DNA of 64,000 bases from an uncultured Pseudomonadota bacterium (GCA_937123825.1 CAKZKQ010000582.1:17056-81055), one strand, 5' to 3'; positions 9,275 to 19,057 are shown, numbered from the stretch's first letter. Numbers and translations: made by a program. The notes: generated from the letters alone by a model not told the origin.

Positions 9275-10504
9275 TCAAGGGCCAGCCACCACATCCTGCG
9301 CCACCCCAACCACCCAACGGGGGTGCTCATGCACCTTGTGCGTCCATGACGGATCTATCGCGTCGAGCAAGAGCCCCACATGCATGCCCAACCCATAGTA
9401 GTACTGCCCGCCCGGCATGCCTCGCTGCCACATCCCCTGGTAGCCCTTGCCCTCAGAGTCCTTGAAAGCATCAAAGCGAGGATCGGCCTTCAGCTTTCCG
9501 CTGGGGTGAAGCTCTGGATCCACCAAATAGGTGTTCTCAACGTAGCGCGCCACGCCCTCGATGTAGGTGTAGGTCATGTCATCGCGCTCCAGATTGCCTC
9601 CGACATAAGCCTCAGCGGCCGCCTCAATCCGACGCTGACGCATCTCCAACCACCGCTTGAGCGTCGCCCTGGCCTGCTGGGCATCGGGCTGCGCGGCCAC
9701 AGCCTCGCTGAGCAGCTCAAACTCGGCGTCCACCGCTGCTTTGTAAGCCTCATCCTCCATATAGAGGGCCACGAGGCTGGCCGGGTTGATCTCCTTGGTC
9801 AGGATGCTGCCCCAGGCCAGGTAGGCCGACGGCTGAAGGAACTGGCGAGTGTGAAAATACTCGTGCACGAAGATGGCCAACCACTCCTCGGTGCGCGTGG
9901 TGTCATCAAAACCAGGGTGGGCCTCGACCAACGCCTCCAACGCGGTGACAAAAAACCAGGGCCGCTCTTTGGCAAACCCCGTCAGCGCCTCTTGTGCGGG
10001 GTGATAGAGGATCATGGTGCCCACCAAGGCCCCCGCAAAGGCCCGATACGGCGCCGCCTGAGGCCCAAGAACTGCCTGGCCGCTTTTGTTTTCGTACACC
10101 GGCTGCCCTCTGAACCTGGCCTGACTCAACGTGTAGGGGCTGCCCTCGGGCGGCGAACACCCCAGGAGATACTGTGCGTCAAGGGCCGTGATCACCACGC
10201 AGGTGTCATCGGCAGACAGCCAGGGCCAGCGCGCCTTTAGCTTATCCACCCCCAACAAAGCGTAGTTCACGCGCTCCAACGTCAAACGCAAAGCCTCGTC
10301 CTGAGCCTCTACGGCGTCTTCCAAAGTGTTCTCTTGGGCGTTGGGGGGCGAAACGCTCGCAGGCGACGGAGGTTCGTGGTTCGGGAGGGATTCAGGCGCG
10401 GTGGAACAAGCCCAGGACGCACAAGCAATGAGGCCTCCAAGCACAAGCGCAGCTTGGGTTGCGCGGTCTTTAATGAGTGTGTTCGAGAAGCATAAGAGGT
10501 CCAT
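9275..10504 (-). CDS. Lipoprotein with HExxH zinc-protease motif
   Basis: About 409 residues. The start is uncertain: ATG 10504 gives a normal signal peptide, while ATG 10516 in the same frame sits directly against GGAG. The hydrophobic segment ends in a cysteine within CASWAC, suggesting lipid anchoring. The mature part contains HEYFHTRQF, an HExxH zinc site, and further on EGVARYVE, whose glutamate could be the third ligand as in gluzincins. The C-terminal part is rich in Gly/Tyr/Trp (GGQYYYGLGMHVG). I predict an envelope metallopeptidase or a derived binding protein; the precise family was not recognised. It lies 181 bases upstream of the kinase gene, on the same strand. Confidence 0.8.
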   Translation of the reverse strand: MDLLCFSNTLIKDRATQAALVLGGLIACASWACSTAPESLPNHEPPSPASVSPPNAQENTLEDAVEAQDEALRLTLERVNYALLGVDKLKARWPWLSADDTCVVITALDAQYLLGCSPPEGSPYTLSQARFRGQPVYENKSGQAVLGPQAAPYRAFAGALVGTMILYHPAQEALTGFAKERPWFFVTALEALVEAHPGFDDTTRTEEWLAIFVHEYFHTRQFLQPSAYLAWGSILTKEINPASLVALYMEDEAYKAAVDAEFELLSEAVAAQPDAQQARATLKRWLEMRQRRIEAAAEAYVGGNLERDDMTYTYIEGVARYVENTYLVDPELHPSGKLKADPRFDAFKDSEGKGYQGMWQRGMPGGQYYYGLGMHVGLLLDAIDPSWTHKVHEHPRWVVGVAQDVVAGP

Positions 10505-10636
10505 GGTCAACGTCATCTCCAGGCGTGTTGGTTTGGTGTATGTGCGTCGGGCGACACCGGCACGATCGCCCATCACGCCGCCCTTCAGCGCCCTGTACTG
10601 AGAACATCGCCTGGCATTCCACACAAACCGCTGCAA

Positions 10637-11071
10637 TCACTGTGGGGGTCGGTTGCTCTGATCGCGCACACCCTTTTTCCACTGTGAGGGGATGATTGCC
10701 CCCAGCACCCAGAACAAGACCGCCACCCCACCAAAGCCAAGGAAGGCGTAGTAAGCAGGTTTGGGGCGCGTAAAAGAGGCGCGCTCGATGCAATAGGGCA
10801 CTGTGCCAGAGACAAAAGAGGCCACGTCACCACCCTTGCGAAAGCGGGCGGCATAGTCGGCCTTTGAGCCATCACGGATGTGATCGTCGGTGTGGCGCTG
10901 GGTGCTGTTGCTGGGGTTGTTGGTCAGCGCGCCCAGGTCATAATCGGCCACAGCGTCGGTCACGCACCCAATGGCCCCTCGGCTCAAATAGAGCCCCATC
11001 AAGAGCCCCAGAATCAGCGCGATGCGCCCATAACGCTGAAAATCAAACTGCGCGCGGCGTTTGTCGCCCAT
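10637..11071 (-). CDS. Small two-TM membrane protein
   Basis: 144 residues, ATG 11071 with GAGGG upstream. It has an N-terminal membrane segment (about 18-38, including LILGLLMGLYL) and a C-terminal one (about 108-128, FLGFGGVAVLFWVLGAII). Between them is a polar loop of about 70 residues with one cysteine (YCIERASF). A short basic tail ends the protein. The topology suggests an inner-membrane protein with an exported loop. I recognise no family. It stands 132 bases ahead of the HExxH lipoprotein gene and could be cotranscribed with it. Confidence 0.75.
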   Translation of the reverse strand: MGDKRRAQFDFQRYGRIALILGLLMGLYLSRGAIGCVTDAVADYDLGALTNNPSNSTQRHTDDHIRDGSKADYAARFRKGGDVASFVSGTVPYCIERASFTRPKPAYYAFLGFGGVAVLFWVLGAIIPSQWKKGVRDQSNRPPQ

Positions 11072-11230
11072 CTCACATCCCTCTGCTTGGTGCCTGAACC
11101 ATCATAAACAAGACCGAGGCGCGCTCATAGTCGCGCGCCATTGGCATGAGCGGTTGGTTGGCGAACCAGGGCGAGGGCTGTGACACAGAAAACGTATCTG
11201 GTGCGGTCCAGGCGCTGTCGGGAGACAGGC

Positions 11231-14200
11231 TTAAAAGTCGAGGGTCAGATCGGAGGGGCCTTCGACGACGCGCGACTCTTCTTGATCGATGAGGTTGCGA
11301 AAGAGCGCTGAGGTGCGCGAGAGCGAGGAGAGATCTCCCACGACGATCATCTTGGTGCGGGCGCGGGTCAGCGTGACGTTGAGGCGCCGTGGGTCGGCGA
11401 TGAAAGCGCTGGTGCGTCCAGAGGCGACAAAAGACACCAACATGATCTCCTTTTCGCGGCCCTGGAAGCGCTCCACGGTGTCGACCTCAATGTCGCTGGC
11501 CACCTCGGGCATGTGCTCATTGATCAACCGGCGCATTAATTGCACCTGAGCGCGGAAGGGCGAGATGATGCCGATCTGGCTGCTGGCCTGGCTGGGGTCG
11601 AAGTAGCGGGGGGCGCCGCGAGACATCAGCAGCGGGGTGTCGATGAGCGCGCGCAGCAGCTTGAGCAACAAGGCAGCCTCGGCCTCGTTCTGGCGCGTGC
11701 GTTCGCGGCCACGGACATTGACCAGCACAAGCGGCTTGTCGGGGGCCAAAATGGAGCGCAGGGGTTCGTCGAGCGACTCCTGAGTGGGCGGGTGGATGGG
11801 CAACGCCAAGCGCTCAACAGCGGCGCCGGCCTGCATCCTGCCGTCGTAGAAGTTGCGCGAGGAGTAAGCCATCAACGAAGCGTTCATCCGGTACTGGACC
11901 TCCAGCATGGTGCTGGGGACGTGACCAAAGAGGCGCTCAAAGAGGGACTGGTTCAGGCCGCGCACGCCCGAGACCTCCTCAAGGCGAGCTTCGACGGGTG
12001 AGAGGATGTCGTTGGCCTTGATGTGGGCGGTGATGGCGCGGTCGGAGATGACCACGGGGGGCAACTGCTGGTGATCGCCGACCAGGACGAAGCGCCGGGC
12101 GCGGTTGATGCAGCCCAGCGCCATCGGTTCGGTGATCTGGCTGGCTTCATCGAGGATGGCCACGTCAAAGAGCTGGGGCAGGCCCGAGTCGGGGCGGCGC
12201 TGGTGGCCGATGCTGCGCTCCAGGATCTCGATGACGGGGCTGGAAATGGCCATGTGCGTGGTGGCGGCCAGGACGGGCTTGGCCACGACGGCCTGACGCA
12301 GGGCTTCAAGGTCGTCGGTGCGCTGCGCCATGGCGCGGGCAAAATAATCGGCGGGATCGGAACCCTTGTCGGCCAACGCGCGCCAGAGGTGGTTGTCTTC
12401 GCGGCCAGAACCAAGGCGCAGGAAGTTGTCAAAGCCGCTCTCGACCAACCTCACCAGGACATTGTCCACGGCGGTGTTGGTGCCGGCGGCCAGCAAGACG
12501 CGCTGTCCTCGGGAGACAAGCTGGCGGATGATCTCGGCGATGACGGTGGTCTTGCCGGTGCCGGGCGGGCCCTGGATGAGGTAGGCGCCTTGGCTGGTGA
12601 CGGCCCCGGTGACGGCCGAGCGCTGTTGCTCGTTGAGGTGATCCAGGTTGGAGAGCGCGGCGGGCGCCTCGACCTGGGGCGGGCTCTGGCGCTCAAGGAG
12701 GATCTCAAGGCGCGCCGGGTCGCGGGTGCGCAGGAAATCAAAGAGGGCTCGATGGCGCTCTCGCTGCCCGATGCGTGTGGGGTGCTGATCCAGAATCCAG
12801 CCGGTGGGGATGAGGCGCTGGGCAGTGGGTGCCGCGGCGGTGTCCACCACCAACTGGGTGCTGCGGGCCTGGACCACGCGGCCGGTGAAGATCTGGCCGT
12901 TGTGGAAGTCGCCACGGTGGGCGATGACCTTCTGACCGGGGGTGAAGATCTGCAGGTTGTGCCCTTCGAGGGTGACCTGACTGTTTTCCACGTCCACGGC
13001 GGTGATCGAGAGGTTGTCCACGGCTTTAAGCGCACGAACACGCTCTTCAAGGGTGTCGCCGCGCAAAATCTGGCCCAGCGTCATGGTCGCGTGCCAGTAC
13101 TCGCTCTCCACAAAGCGCACAAAGCGCCGGTAGTACGCGCGCGCCAGCGACACCAACCGAGGCGCAATCCCGCCCCAGACGCCGCCGGGACGCGACACCA
13201 ACTCCGCCGCGCCGCTCTGGCCCTGCCCCACCACCAGCGTCTGATACCGACAGCGGTCCTTGCGATAGCGACAGCTTGGCTGACGGCACACCGAGGGATG
13301 CTCCCAGTAGTGCGGCGGCTCAAAGCGGGTGTCCCCAAAGGCAAAATGACGGTGCAAGGACACGATGCCGTTGCGGGCCTGGATGATCTTGCGCTCTTCC
13401 TGCAAGTCCTGACGGTCGACCTCCTTCAGGCTCCCGTCCTTGCTGTAGAGCAGCTCACCCACGACGCGCTTACCCAGGCTCCTGGCGACCTTGTCCCAAA
13501 GCAGCGCATAACAACGCACCTGCTGCTTGTGCTCGTCATAAGGCCTGCCCGTCTTCAACTCCAGGATTCTGAACGCCTCGCCGTCGTCAAACGCAAGGTC
13601 AATTCGACCCTCCAGGCCATACTCCCCACTAAAGCGCTTGACCTCGGCGCTGGCCCCCTCAAAGAGCGCGCGGTTGGCCCCCGCCACGATGGCGCACAGG
13701 TGGTTGTAGTGCGTCAGGCACTCCTTGCGCACCCGCTCCATGTCCTCAATGTGAAGCCCCGCGGCCAGGACATCGAGCCGACTTGTGCGCAGCGTCTCAT
13801 CGTAAAGCTCGTCAAACCCGGGGCTGCGGCCGGTCACCCCGGCTCTGGCCATCGCCTCCAGGATGTTGTGCACGATCCGACCGACCACCAGCGCCTTGCT
13901 GGTCCCGCCGCTGTCGCGCAGGTCGGTCAAATACCGACTGGCGCACCCCTGGCTCTTGATGACATCCGTCACAGGCACCAGAAAATAGGGCTCCAGGATC
14001 GGCAGGGTGTGCTCGCCGTGGGTATAAAACTGCTCGGCCCCGCGCTGCGCAGTGCGCGCGTGATAAAGACTCAACTCGGCGCCGGTCCACGCCCCAGTCA
14101 GGCTGTGGTAGGTCGAGCGCGGATCGATGTGGCGCGGGGCAAAGAAGAACGCCCCCGAGCGCGTCCAATGCCCCTCGGCGTCGCGGTGACGCAAGAAGAA

Positions 14201-15169
14201 CTTCAGCACCGGCCCCTTGGAGGTCTTCTCGTGGACCAGATCGCCCATCAACCCGTCGCGGATGTCCACGTGGCCAATGGCGGGCACCCCGGCCAGCTCC
14301 TCGGGCAACGAAAACCGGCCCGCCGAAGCATAGAGCCCCTGGCGAAGCTCCTTGGCCAACTCATCCACGGTCGCGTGGCGCTGGGTCGGCTCGCGGCGCA
14401 ACGCCCGCTCGATGGTGTCGATGAGGTTGGACGGCAGCGCCAGCGTGCGCTTGTTGAGCCTGTCAAGCCAGACCGACCCCATGCGCTCAAGCTGCTCGGC
14501 GCTGGCCTCGTAGTTCAAGCGCCCTGCGGTGGGATCGCCCGCCGAGAGCAACCTCAAGAGCAACATCCCCAGCCCGTACACATCCGAGCGCACCGTGCCC
14601 GCCTGCACGTCGGCCACATCGCCGTGCAGTTCGGGGGCCGTGTAGGTCACCGCTTGCGGCAGCGGGGCCAGCCCAAAGTCGACCACAAAGACCCCGGGGC
14701 CATCTTCGGTGTTTTGAATCAGGACGTTGCTGGGCTTGATGCCCAGATGCAGCACCCCCTGACGGTGGGCGGCCTCCAGTGCGCTGGCGATGTCCAAGAC
14801 CAACGCCACCATCGCCTCGGGACCCGCGCCGTGCCCCTGCGGCGTGGCGTACCACTTGTCCAGCGGCATGCTCTTGCGCCACGGCATGATCAAAAACGGT
14901 CGCCCGTCTTCCTGGCGCACTCCCGAGCGCAACACAGGCACAATGGAGGGGTGGTAGAGCACCGCCAGGCGCTCCTGCTGGGCACACCACTGCGGCGAGA
15001 CGCTGCCTGGACGCAGCAACTTGATGATGACTCGCTCGGTCCCCTCTGTGGCGGGTGCTTGCCGGTCCACCCCCAGATAGGTCTCCCCACGGGGTCCTTC
15101 GGCGATCAAGTCCAGCAGTTCGTAACGTTCCAGAATGTCCTGTCGTCCATCCACGGCTGCGCTGGGCAC
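11231..15169 (-). CDS. Kinase-like domain / Dna2-like PD-(D/E)XK nuclease / SF1 helicase fusion
   Basis: About 1312 residues. The frame extends to GTG 15334, but a terminator-like hairpin at 15272-15290 suggests a start further in; GTG 15169 or 15154 is likely, just ahead of the kinase fold (ERYELLDLI). Module 1 (residues 10-280) is a Ser/Thr kinase fold with the lysine (VIIKLL), DFGLA and APE retained. The HRD motif reads HLG (14741-14749), so the catalytic Asp is lost. Module 2 (about 400-640) is a RecB/Cas4/Dna2-type nuclease: a cysteine in CASRYL, GRIVH, GRIDLAF, LELKTG, and the cluster CRQPSCRYRKDRC, which could bind Fe-S. Module 3 (about 850-1290) is an SF1B UPF1/Dna2-like helicase: Walker A GPPGTGKTT, DEAS, GDHQQLPP, VQYRMN, ERFQGREKE, NVTLTRAR. 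It probably processes DNA ends or flaps. The kinase fusion is unusual; a defence or repair role is inference. Confidence 0.92.
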   Translation of the reverse strand: MPSAAVDGRQDILERYELLDLIAEGPRGETYLGVDRQAPATEGTERVIIKLLRPGSVSPQWCAQQERLAVLYHPSIVPVLRSGVRQEDGRPFLIMPWRKSMPLDKWYATPQGHGAGPEAMVALVLDIASALEAAHRQGVLHLGIKPSNVLIQNTEDGPGVFVVDFGLAPLPQAVTYTAPELHGDVADVQAGTVRSDVYGLGMLLLRLLSAGDPTAGRLNYEASAEQLERMGSVWLDRLNKRTLALPSNLIDTIERALRREPTQRHATVDELAKELRQGLYASAGRFSLPEELAGVPAIGHVDIRDGLMGDLVHEKTSKGPVLKFFLRHRDAEGHWTRSGAFFFAPRHIDPRSTYHSLTGAWTGAELSLYHARTAQRGAEQFYTHGEHTLPILEPYFLVPVTDVIKSQGCASRYLTDLRDSGGTSKALVVGRIVHNILEAMARAGVTGRSPGFDELYDETLRTSRLDVLAAGLHIEDMERVRKECLTHYNHLCAIVAGANRALFEGASAEVKRFSGEYGLEGRIDLAFDDGEAFRILELKTGRPYDEHKQQVRCYALLWDKVARSLGKRVVGELLYSKDGSLKEVDRQDLQEERKIIQARNGIVSLHRHFAFGDTRFEPPHYWEHPSVCRQPSCRYRKDRCRYQTLVVGQGQSGAAELVSRPGGVWGGIAPRLVSLARAYYRRFVRFVESEYWHATMTLGQILRGDTLEERVRALKAVDNLSITAVDVENSQVTLEGHNLQIFTPGQKVIAHRGDFHNGQIFTGRVVQARSTQLVVDTAAAPTAQRLIPTGWILDQHPTRIGQRERHRALFDFLRTRDPARLEILLERQSPPQVEAPAALSNLDHLNEQQRSAVTGAVTSQGAYLIQGPPGTGKTTVIAEIIRQLVSRGQRVLLAAGTNTAVDNVLVRLVESGFDNFLRLGSGREDNHLWRALADKGSDPADYFARAMAQRTDDLEALRQAVVAKPVLAATTHMAISSPVIEILERSIGHQRRPDSGLPQLFDVAILDEASQITEPMALGCINRARRFVLVGDHQQLPPVVISDRAITAHIKANDILSPVEARLEEVSGVRGLNQSLFERLFGHVPSTMLEVQYRMNASLMAYSSRNFYDGRMQAGAAVERLALPIHPPTQESLDEPLRSILAPDKPLVLVNVRGRERTRQNEAEAALLLKLLRALIDTPLLMSRGAPRYFDPSQASSQIGIISPFRAQVQLMRRLINEHMPEVASDIEVDTVERFQGREKEIMLVSFVASGRTSAFIADPRRLNVTLTRARTKMIVVGDLSSLSRTSALFRNLIDQEESRVVEGPSDLTLDF

Positions 15170-15271
15170 CCTCCATGGTTCCGCCCTGAGGCGCGTAAGG
15201 CAAAAGTCGTACTCGTCTTCCCTGACCTTGGTCGCTCTTGGCCTTACGCACCTGTGAGGTCGCGCATGCAT

Positions 15272-15290
15272 AAAAAAGGGGCCGACCCCT
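15272..15290 (-). terminator. Intrinsic terminator after polysaccharide deacetylase
   Basis: On the minus strand AGGGG-TCGG-CCCCT is followed by six T residues. It lies about 95 bases past the deacetylase stop and before the likely start of the fusion gene. The stem is short (5 bp), so strength is uncertain. Confidence 0.5.
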
Positions 15291-15383
15291 GGCTCTCCAG
15301 GGCGTCGCGCCCACACAGCGGTGGCTGCATGCACGGCCTATGCTGCATCACACACTCAGACGGTGAACAGAATAACACTGAAA

Positions 15384-16343
15384 CTATGTCTTTGTCGAGA
15401 GCCTTCTGACCGCTTCATCCAACCGGCGGTGCACATAGCCCCCGGCGTGAAGGTGCTCAAAGACCGCCGCGAAGGTGTCGATCTTGTCGGCCACGGAGAC
15501 GGCCAGGTCAGGCTGGCGCTGCGCCAACGACTGCGGCACCCCCAGATCGGTCCGATCAATCAAATCCAACCCATGAAACTCAAGGCTGAAGAGCGCGCGG
15601 TGCGTGCGCCGCAACCACGGCATCAACGCCCCAAAGCCCCCGGCGCCGATCAGGTGCAGGCTGGTGCCGATCAACGGAAAGCGCGCCGCCGGGACCACCG
15701 CCATTGGCACCTCCCACAGACTCGCCAGCCCCGGCGTCGCCGCCTTCCAGGGCTGGTCGAGCCTTGCCCGATAAGGCACCAGCGGCGCCAACAAAGTCCA
15801 CGGCAAAGTCATCTGAGAGCGGCTGGGCTGGCCACGCAGGCGCATCATCGCCATGATCGCGCCCTTGGCCCCGTAATACGGCGGGCACGAAAAGACCGAC
15901 GCGTCGTACTGATACCCCCTGCGATGGAGGATCTCCACGATCGACGCCGAGAGGTTGTACCCCGGCGTGCGAAAGCCCACCGGGGCTCGCCCACAAGCCG
16001 CCTCAATGAGCGCCTCGGCCCTGGCCAGATCCGCCTCGATCTCCTGCGGCGAACCCGACCTCAAGTTGTAGGGATGCGCATAGGAATGGTTGGCGATCTC
16101 ATGGCCCGCCGCCGCCGCCTGACGCACCAACTGCGCCACCGCAGGCTGCTCCAGATCCCGGCCCACACAAAAAAACGTGGCCTTGACCCCACAGCGCTCA
16201 AACAACTCCAGCAAACGCACCATCCCCAAACGCCAGACCGGATCCTGACCGGGGTCATACCCCTCCAGCTCCAACCCGTGGATCGCCGCGTAGCACCACA
16301 GGCTGTCCATATCGACGCTCACGCACGATGAGGGCGCCACCAT
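15384..16343 (-). CDS. Polysaccharide deacetylase (NodB homology domain)
   Basis: 319 residues, ATG 16343 with GGAG 8 bases upstream. The N-terminus reads SVDMDSLW, the motif-1 region that supplies the catalytic base and a metal ligand. The metal site HSYAHPYN (H-x3-H) and the motif FRTPGYN follow, as expected for carbohydrate esterase family 4 enzymes that remove N-acetyl groups from polymers or lipid-linked sugars. There is no signal peptide, so a cytoplasmic or membrane-associated lipid-sugar substrate is plausible, as with ArnD-like enzymes. The neighbouring GT2 enzyme 105 bases upstream on the same strand supports a lipid-linked glycan pathway. Confidence 0.88.
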   Translation of the reverse strand: MVAPSSCVSVDMDSLWCYAAIHGLELEGYDPGQDPVWRLGMVRLLELFERCGVKATFFCVGRDLEQPAVAQLVRQAAAAGHEIANHSYAHPYNLRSGSPQEIEADLARAEALIEAACGRAPVGFRTPGYNLSASIVEILHRRGYQYDASVFSCPPYYGAKGAIMAMMRLRGQPSRSQMTLPWTLLAPLVPYRARLDQPWKAATPGLASLWEVPMAVVPAARFPLIGTSLHLIGAGGFGALMPWLRRTHRALFSLEFHGLDLIDRTDLGVPQSLAQRQPDLAVSVADKIDTFAAVFEHLHAGGYVHRRLDEAVRRLSTKT

Positions 16344-16448
16344 AGCCTACACTCCAAGATATTGCGGGCAAAACACCGCGAACAAAACACAGCTCAAGGG
16401 AACGCGCCCCCGGCAGGGGTGCAGTGTGTCAGGCGGACCGAGTGTCCA

Positions 16449-17165
16449 TCAGCGGTTGCGGATCCGGATCACCCAGGTCAGGCGCGCGATGCCCTTGAGC
16501 ACGTTGGGCACGCGCCGAAAGAGTCCGATCGACGGCGCGCGCTTCTCGATGACCTGCACCGGGATCTCCACCACGTTCAGCCGCATCCTCCCGGCCCGGA
16601 TCACCAACTCGCTGGCAAAGAGATCGCGGTTGACCACGCACTTGTTGACCACAGACAACACGCGCTCGCGCTTGAAGGCTTTGAGGCCGTGGGTGTCAGT
16701 GCCCCGGAAGTTCAAAAAGACCCGCAGCAGGAAGTTGATCACCAACGTGGCCGAGCGGCGGTAGGCCGGGCGCTTGTCCAACGAGCGATCCAGGACCTTG
16801 GAGCCGACCACAAAGTCCGCGCCGCCCTCAAGCTCCACCATGGCGCGCTTGTAGAAATCCACGTCGCACAGGTCGATCTCGTCGCACATGACGATCTCGC
16901 CGTTGGCCTCCAAAATCCCGCGCCGCAGCGCCTTGCCGTAATCCGGCTCATCCGAATGGATCAAGCGCAGTTCAGGGTGGCGCTCCTGGAGCTTCCTGGC
17001 CAACTCCACCGTCCCATCCTTACTGCCGTTCTCGCTCAGGATGATCTCAAACGACCAATCGACCTCTTCGAGCGACTCATAAAGACCCGCCACCGACGAC
17101 TGGAGGATGCCCTCTTCATTGTAAATCGGGATGATGATCGAAACTTTTGGGCTCGTCTGGCTCAT
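16449..17165 (-). CDS. Glycosyltransferase family 2 (polyprenyl-phosphate sugar transferase type)
   Basis: 238 residues, ATG 17165 with GAGG close upstream. It has the GT-A fold hallmarks: VSIIIPIYNEE at the start, LSENGSKDGT, and EIVMCDEIDL, in which the usual DxD is represented by acidic residues. Size and motifs resemble dolichyl-phosphate mannose synthase-like GT2 enzymes that transfer a sugar from a nucleotide donor to a lipid carrier. No membrane helix is evident. With the downstream deacetylase it forms a probable two-gene operon for making and trimming a lipid-linked sugar. The donor sugar cannot be told from sequence. Confidence 0.87.
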   Translation of the reverse strand: MSQTSPKVSIIIPIYNEEGILQSSVAGLYESLEEVDWSFEIILSENGSKDGTVELARKLQERHPELRLIHSDEPDYGKALRRGILEANGEIVMCDEIDLCDVDFYKRAMVELEGGADFVVGSKVLDRSLDKRPAYRRSATLVINFLLRVFLNFRGTDTHGLKAFKRERVLSVVNKCVVNRDLFASELVIRAGRMRLNVVEIPVQVIEKRAPSIGLFRRVPNVLKGIARLTWVIRIRNR

Positions 17166-17323
17166 GACGCCTCAGGGACTGTTCTCTGCACACCGCACCG
17201 TACCAGCGCGCCAATGTAGAGGCCGACCTCCCTTTTGTCGAGACATGACCCCATAACCCCATTTACACGCCGCCGCCCACCCTCAAAAGGCCCCAAACCA
17301 AGCCTCTTGTCTGCACTTTGGTC

Positions 17324-17911
17324 TCATTTGTCCTTTTTGGGCTGGAGCGCAGGGATCTGGGTCGCCTTCTCCCAGTATTTCTGAACCTCTTTGGGGTTGT
17401 TGGCCACGCCCTTGGAGCCGATCTTGTCGGCGTCGGGACCGCCTGGGCCGATCGCCAGGACGGTGCGGTCGGCGTTGTCCATCGTCAAACCCACCACGCG
17501 CTTCTCACGCAGCCTCGAAGGCCAGTACGTCGGATCCCCAGACTCCAAAAATGACTCGCCCTTGCCCAGCTTCTCCCCCACAAGGCGCTTGACCCGACGA
17601 AAATACTCCTGGCTGGCCTGCACCGAAGGCGGCTCCACGGCGGGGAACAACAAAACGATGGCTTTGACGCGCCCGGCCGAGTCCCCCACGTAGGTGATCT
17701 CGTTGGCCATGCTGTCGGTCAGCTTGCAGGTGTAATCCTTGGGGCAATGGACGGCGACCTCCTCCATCGGCATGCCGATCTTCATCGCCTTGTGGAACGC
17801 GAAGGTCTGCTCGGGGCCTGCCTTGGCCGCCTGCTTCTGGGCCTCGTTCTGACATCCCCAGGACAAGAGCCCCAGCACCACCACCGCGCCCAAAATCCAC
17901 TTCGCGTCCAT
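17324..17911 (-). CDS. Lipoprotein of unknown function
   Basis: 195 residues from ATG 17911, which gives a signal peptide with lipobox SWGC (residues 14-17). The frame continues upstream into the preceding gene, but those extra codons lack signal character. The mature part has two cysteines close together (HCPKDYTC), a central segment that may form a small alpha/beta domain, and a Lys-rich end. No family recognised. It starts 22 bases after the metallophosphoesterase stop, so the two genes are very likely cotranscribed. Confidence 0.8.
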   Translation of the reverse strand: MDAKWILGAVVVLGLLSWGCQNEAQKQAAKAGPEQTFAFHKAMKIGMPMEEVAVHCPKDYTCKLTDSMANEITYVGDSAGRVKAIVLLFPAVEPPSVQASQEYFRRVKRLVGEKLGKGESFLESGDPTYWPSRLREKRVVGLTMDNADRTVLAIGPGGPDADKIGSKGVANNPKEVQKYWEKATQIPALQPKKDK

Positions 17912-17933
17912 CGCTCCTGGCTCCTTCAATCGT

Positions 17934-18773
17934 CTACACCACCGGCGTGCGGCCTCTGCGCCACCTGCGATGGCCCTCAAGAGAGGTCACTTCCCGACGC
18001 TCAAGGATCAACTCGGGCGCAGAAGCGTGCTCCAAGGTAAAAAACGCCAGCTCAGGGCTGGCCCGATAGCGCCACGGCCACGAGGCGCTGCCCAAACCCC
18101 TTGAGACATAGAGCAGACCGCCGTCGTCCATGGGGTAGGCCCCTGTGATGTACTCCATTCCAAAGCGCGCTGCCAATGGCGCCGCCACCCCAGGGATATT
18201 GAACTGAAGGCCGTGGGTGTGCCCCGAGAGGATCAAATCGGCGCCTTTGCGGTCCAGCTCCGGCCCCAACTCCGGCACGTGGCTGAGCACCAGACGAAAC
18301 CCATCGCCCGAGACGGGCTCAAAAGCCTGCTCCACGTCGTGATTGCGGGTAAAAGCGTCATCGACCCCCACGAGCCAAAACTGGTGCCCCTGGGGAGAGC
18401 GGACACGGCGGGCCTGATTGGCCAACAACTCAATGCCCGCCTGCTCAAAGGCCCGGTGACACATGTCGGCGCTGGCCCAATGGTCGTGGTTGCCGAGCGT
18501 GGCAAAGGCAGGCGCCTGCAAGAGCCTCAGGCTGGCGGCGCAGCGGGCGATGTCGCGCTTGTTGTAACCGACATAGTCCCCGGTCAACACCGCCAGATCA
18601 GGCGCGTGGGCGTTGACGTAGCGCGCCAACGCCTCAACATGGCGCGGCTTGACCCAGCGCCCCATGTGAATATCCGTAATGTGCGCCAGACGAGCACCTT
18701 GCGCGTTTGCATCGACCCCCGGATGGCACAGCGTGTAGTGATTGACCTCAATGCGCTTCCATGGATTGATCAT
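17934..18773 (-). CDS. Metallophosphoesterase (YkuE-like)
   Basis: 279 residues from ATG 18773, with AAAGGA about 9 bases upstream. It carries all calcineurin-like phosphoesterase motifs in order: DIHMGRW, GDYVGYN, GNHDHW, a histidine in LSHVPE, and GHTHG. These bind a dinuclear metal centre. The YkuE/LpxG-like subgroup acts on lipid or nucleotide phosphoesters at the membrane. This protein has no clear N-terminal membrane anchor from the chosen start. The short spacing to the following lipoprotein gene suggests an operon. Confidence 0.9.
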   Translation of the reverse strand: MINPWKRIEVNHYTLCHPGVDANAQGARLAHITDIHMGRWVKPRHVEALARYVNAHAPDLAVLTGDYVGYNKRDIARCAASLRLLQAPAFATLGNHDHWASADMCHRAFEQAGIELLANQARRVRSPQGHQFWLVGVDDAFTRNHDVEQAFEPVSGDGFRLVLSHVPELGPELDRKGADLILSGHTHGLQFNIPGVAAPLAARFGMEYITGAYPMDDGGLLYVSRGLGSASWPWRYRASPELAFFTLEHASAPELILERREVTSLEGHRRWRRGRTPVV

Positions 18774-19057
18774 CGGACCGTTCCTTTCGTAATATGCCCC
18801 TTTCGGGCCAAGGATGACCCGGATCCGCACAAGCACAATGTGAGCACCCAGACGCCAGCGCCCAACTTTTATGATGTCGGGCCATGGAGAAGAGCGCAGC
18901 GGGCTTGATGCAAAGACAACCACGGCGCACCTGACGCTGGCAGGCACTGAAGCTCGCCATCATCATCGCCGCGACCCAAACGCTCCCCCGGTCCATGTGA
19001 CCGTTGTTTCAGCAACATCGACTCCGGCCCGCGCCGGATCACCCCAACAGGTGCTGT

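Noticed and set aside
11231..15169. A Cas4-linked CRISPR adaptation gene
   Set aside because: The nuclease is joined to a Dna2-like helicase and there is no cas gene or array in the window.
12023..15409. Long open frame antisense to the nuclease-helicase fusion
   Set aside because: Same cause; the minus strand has all helicase and nuclease motifs.
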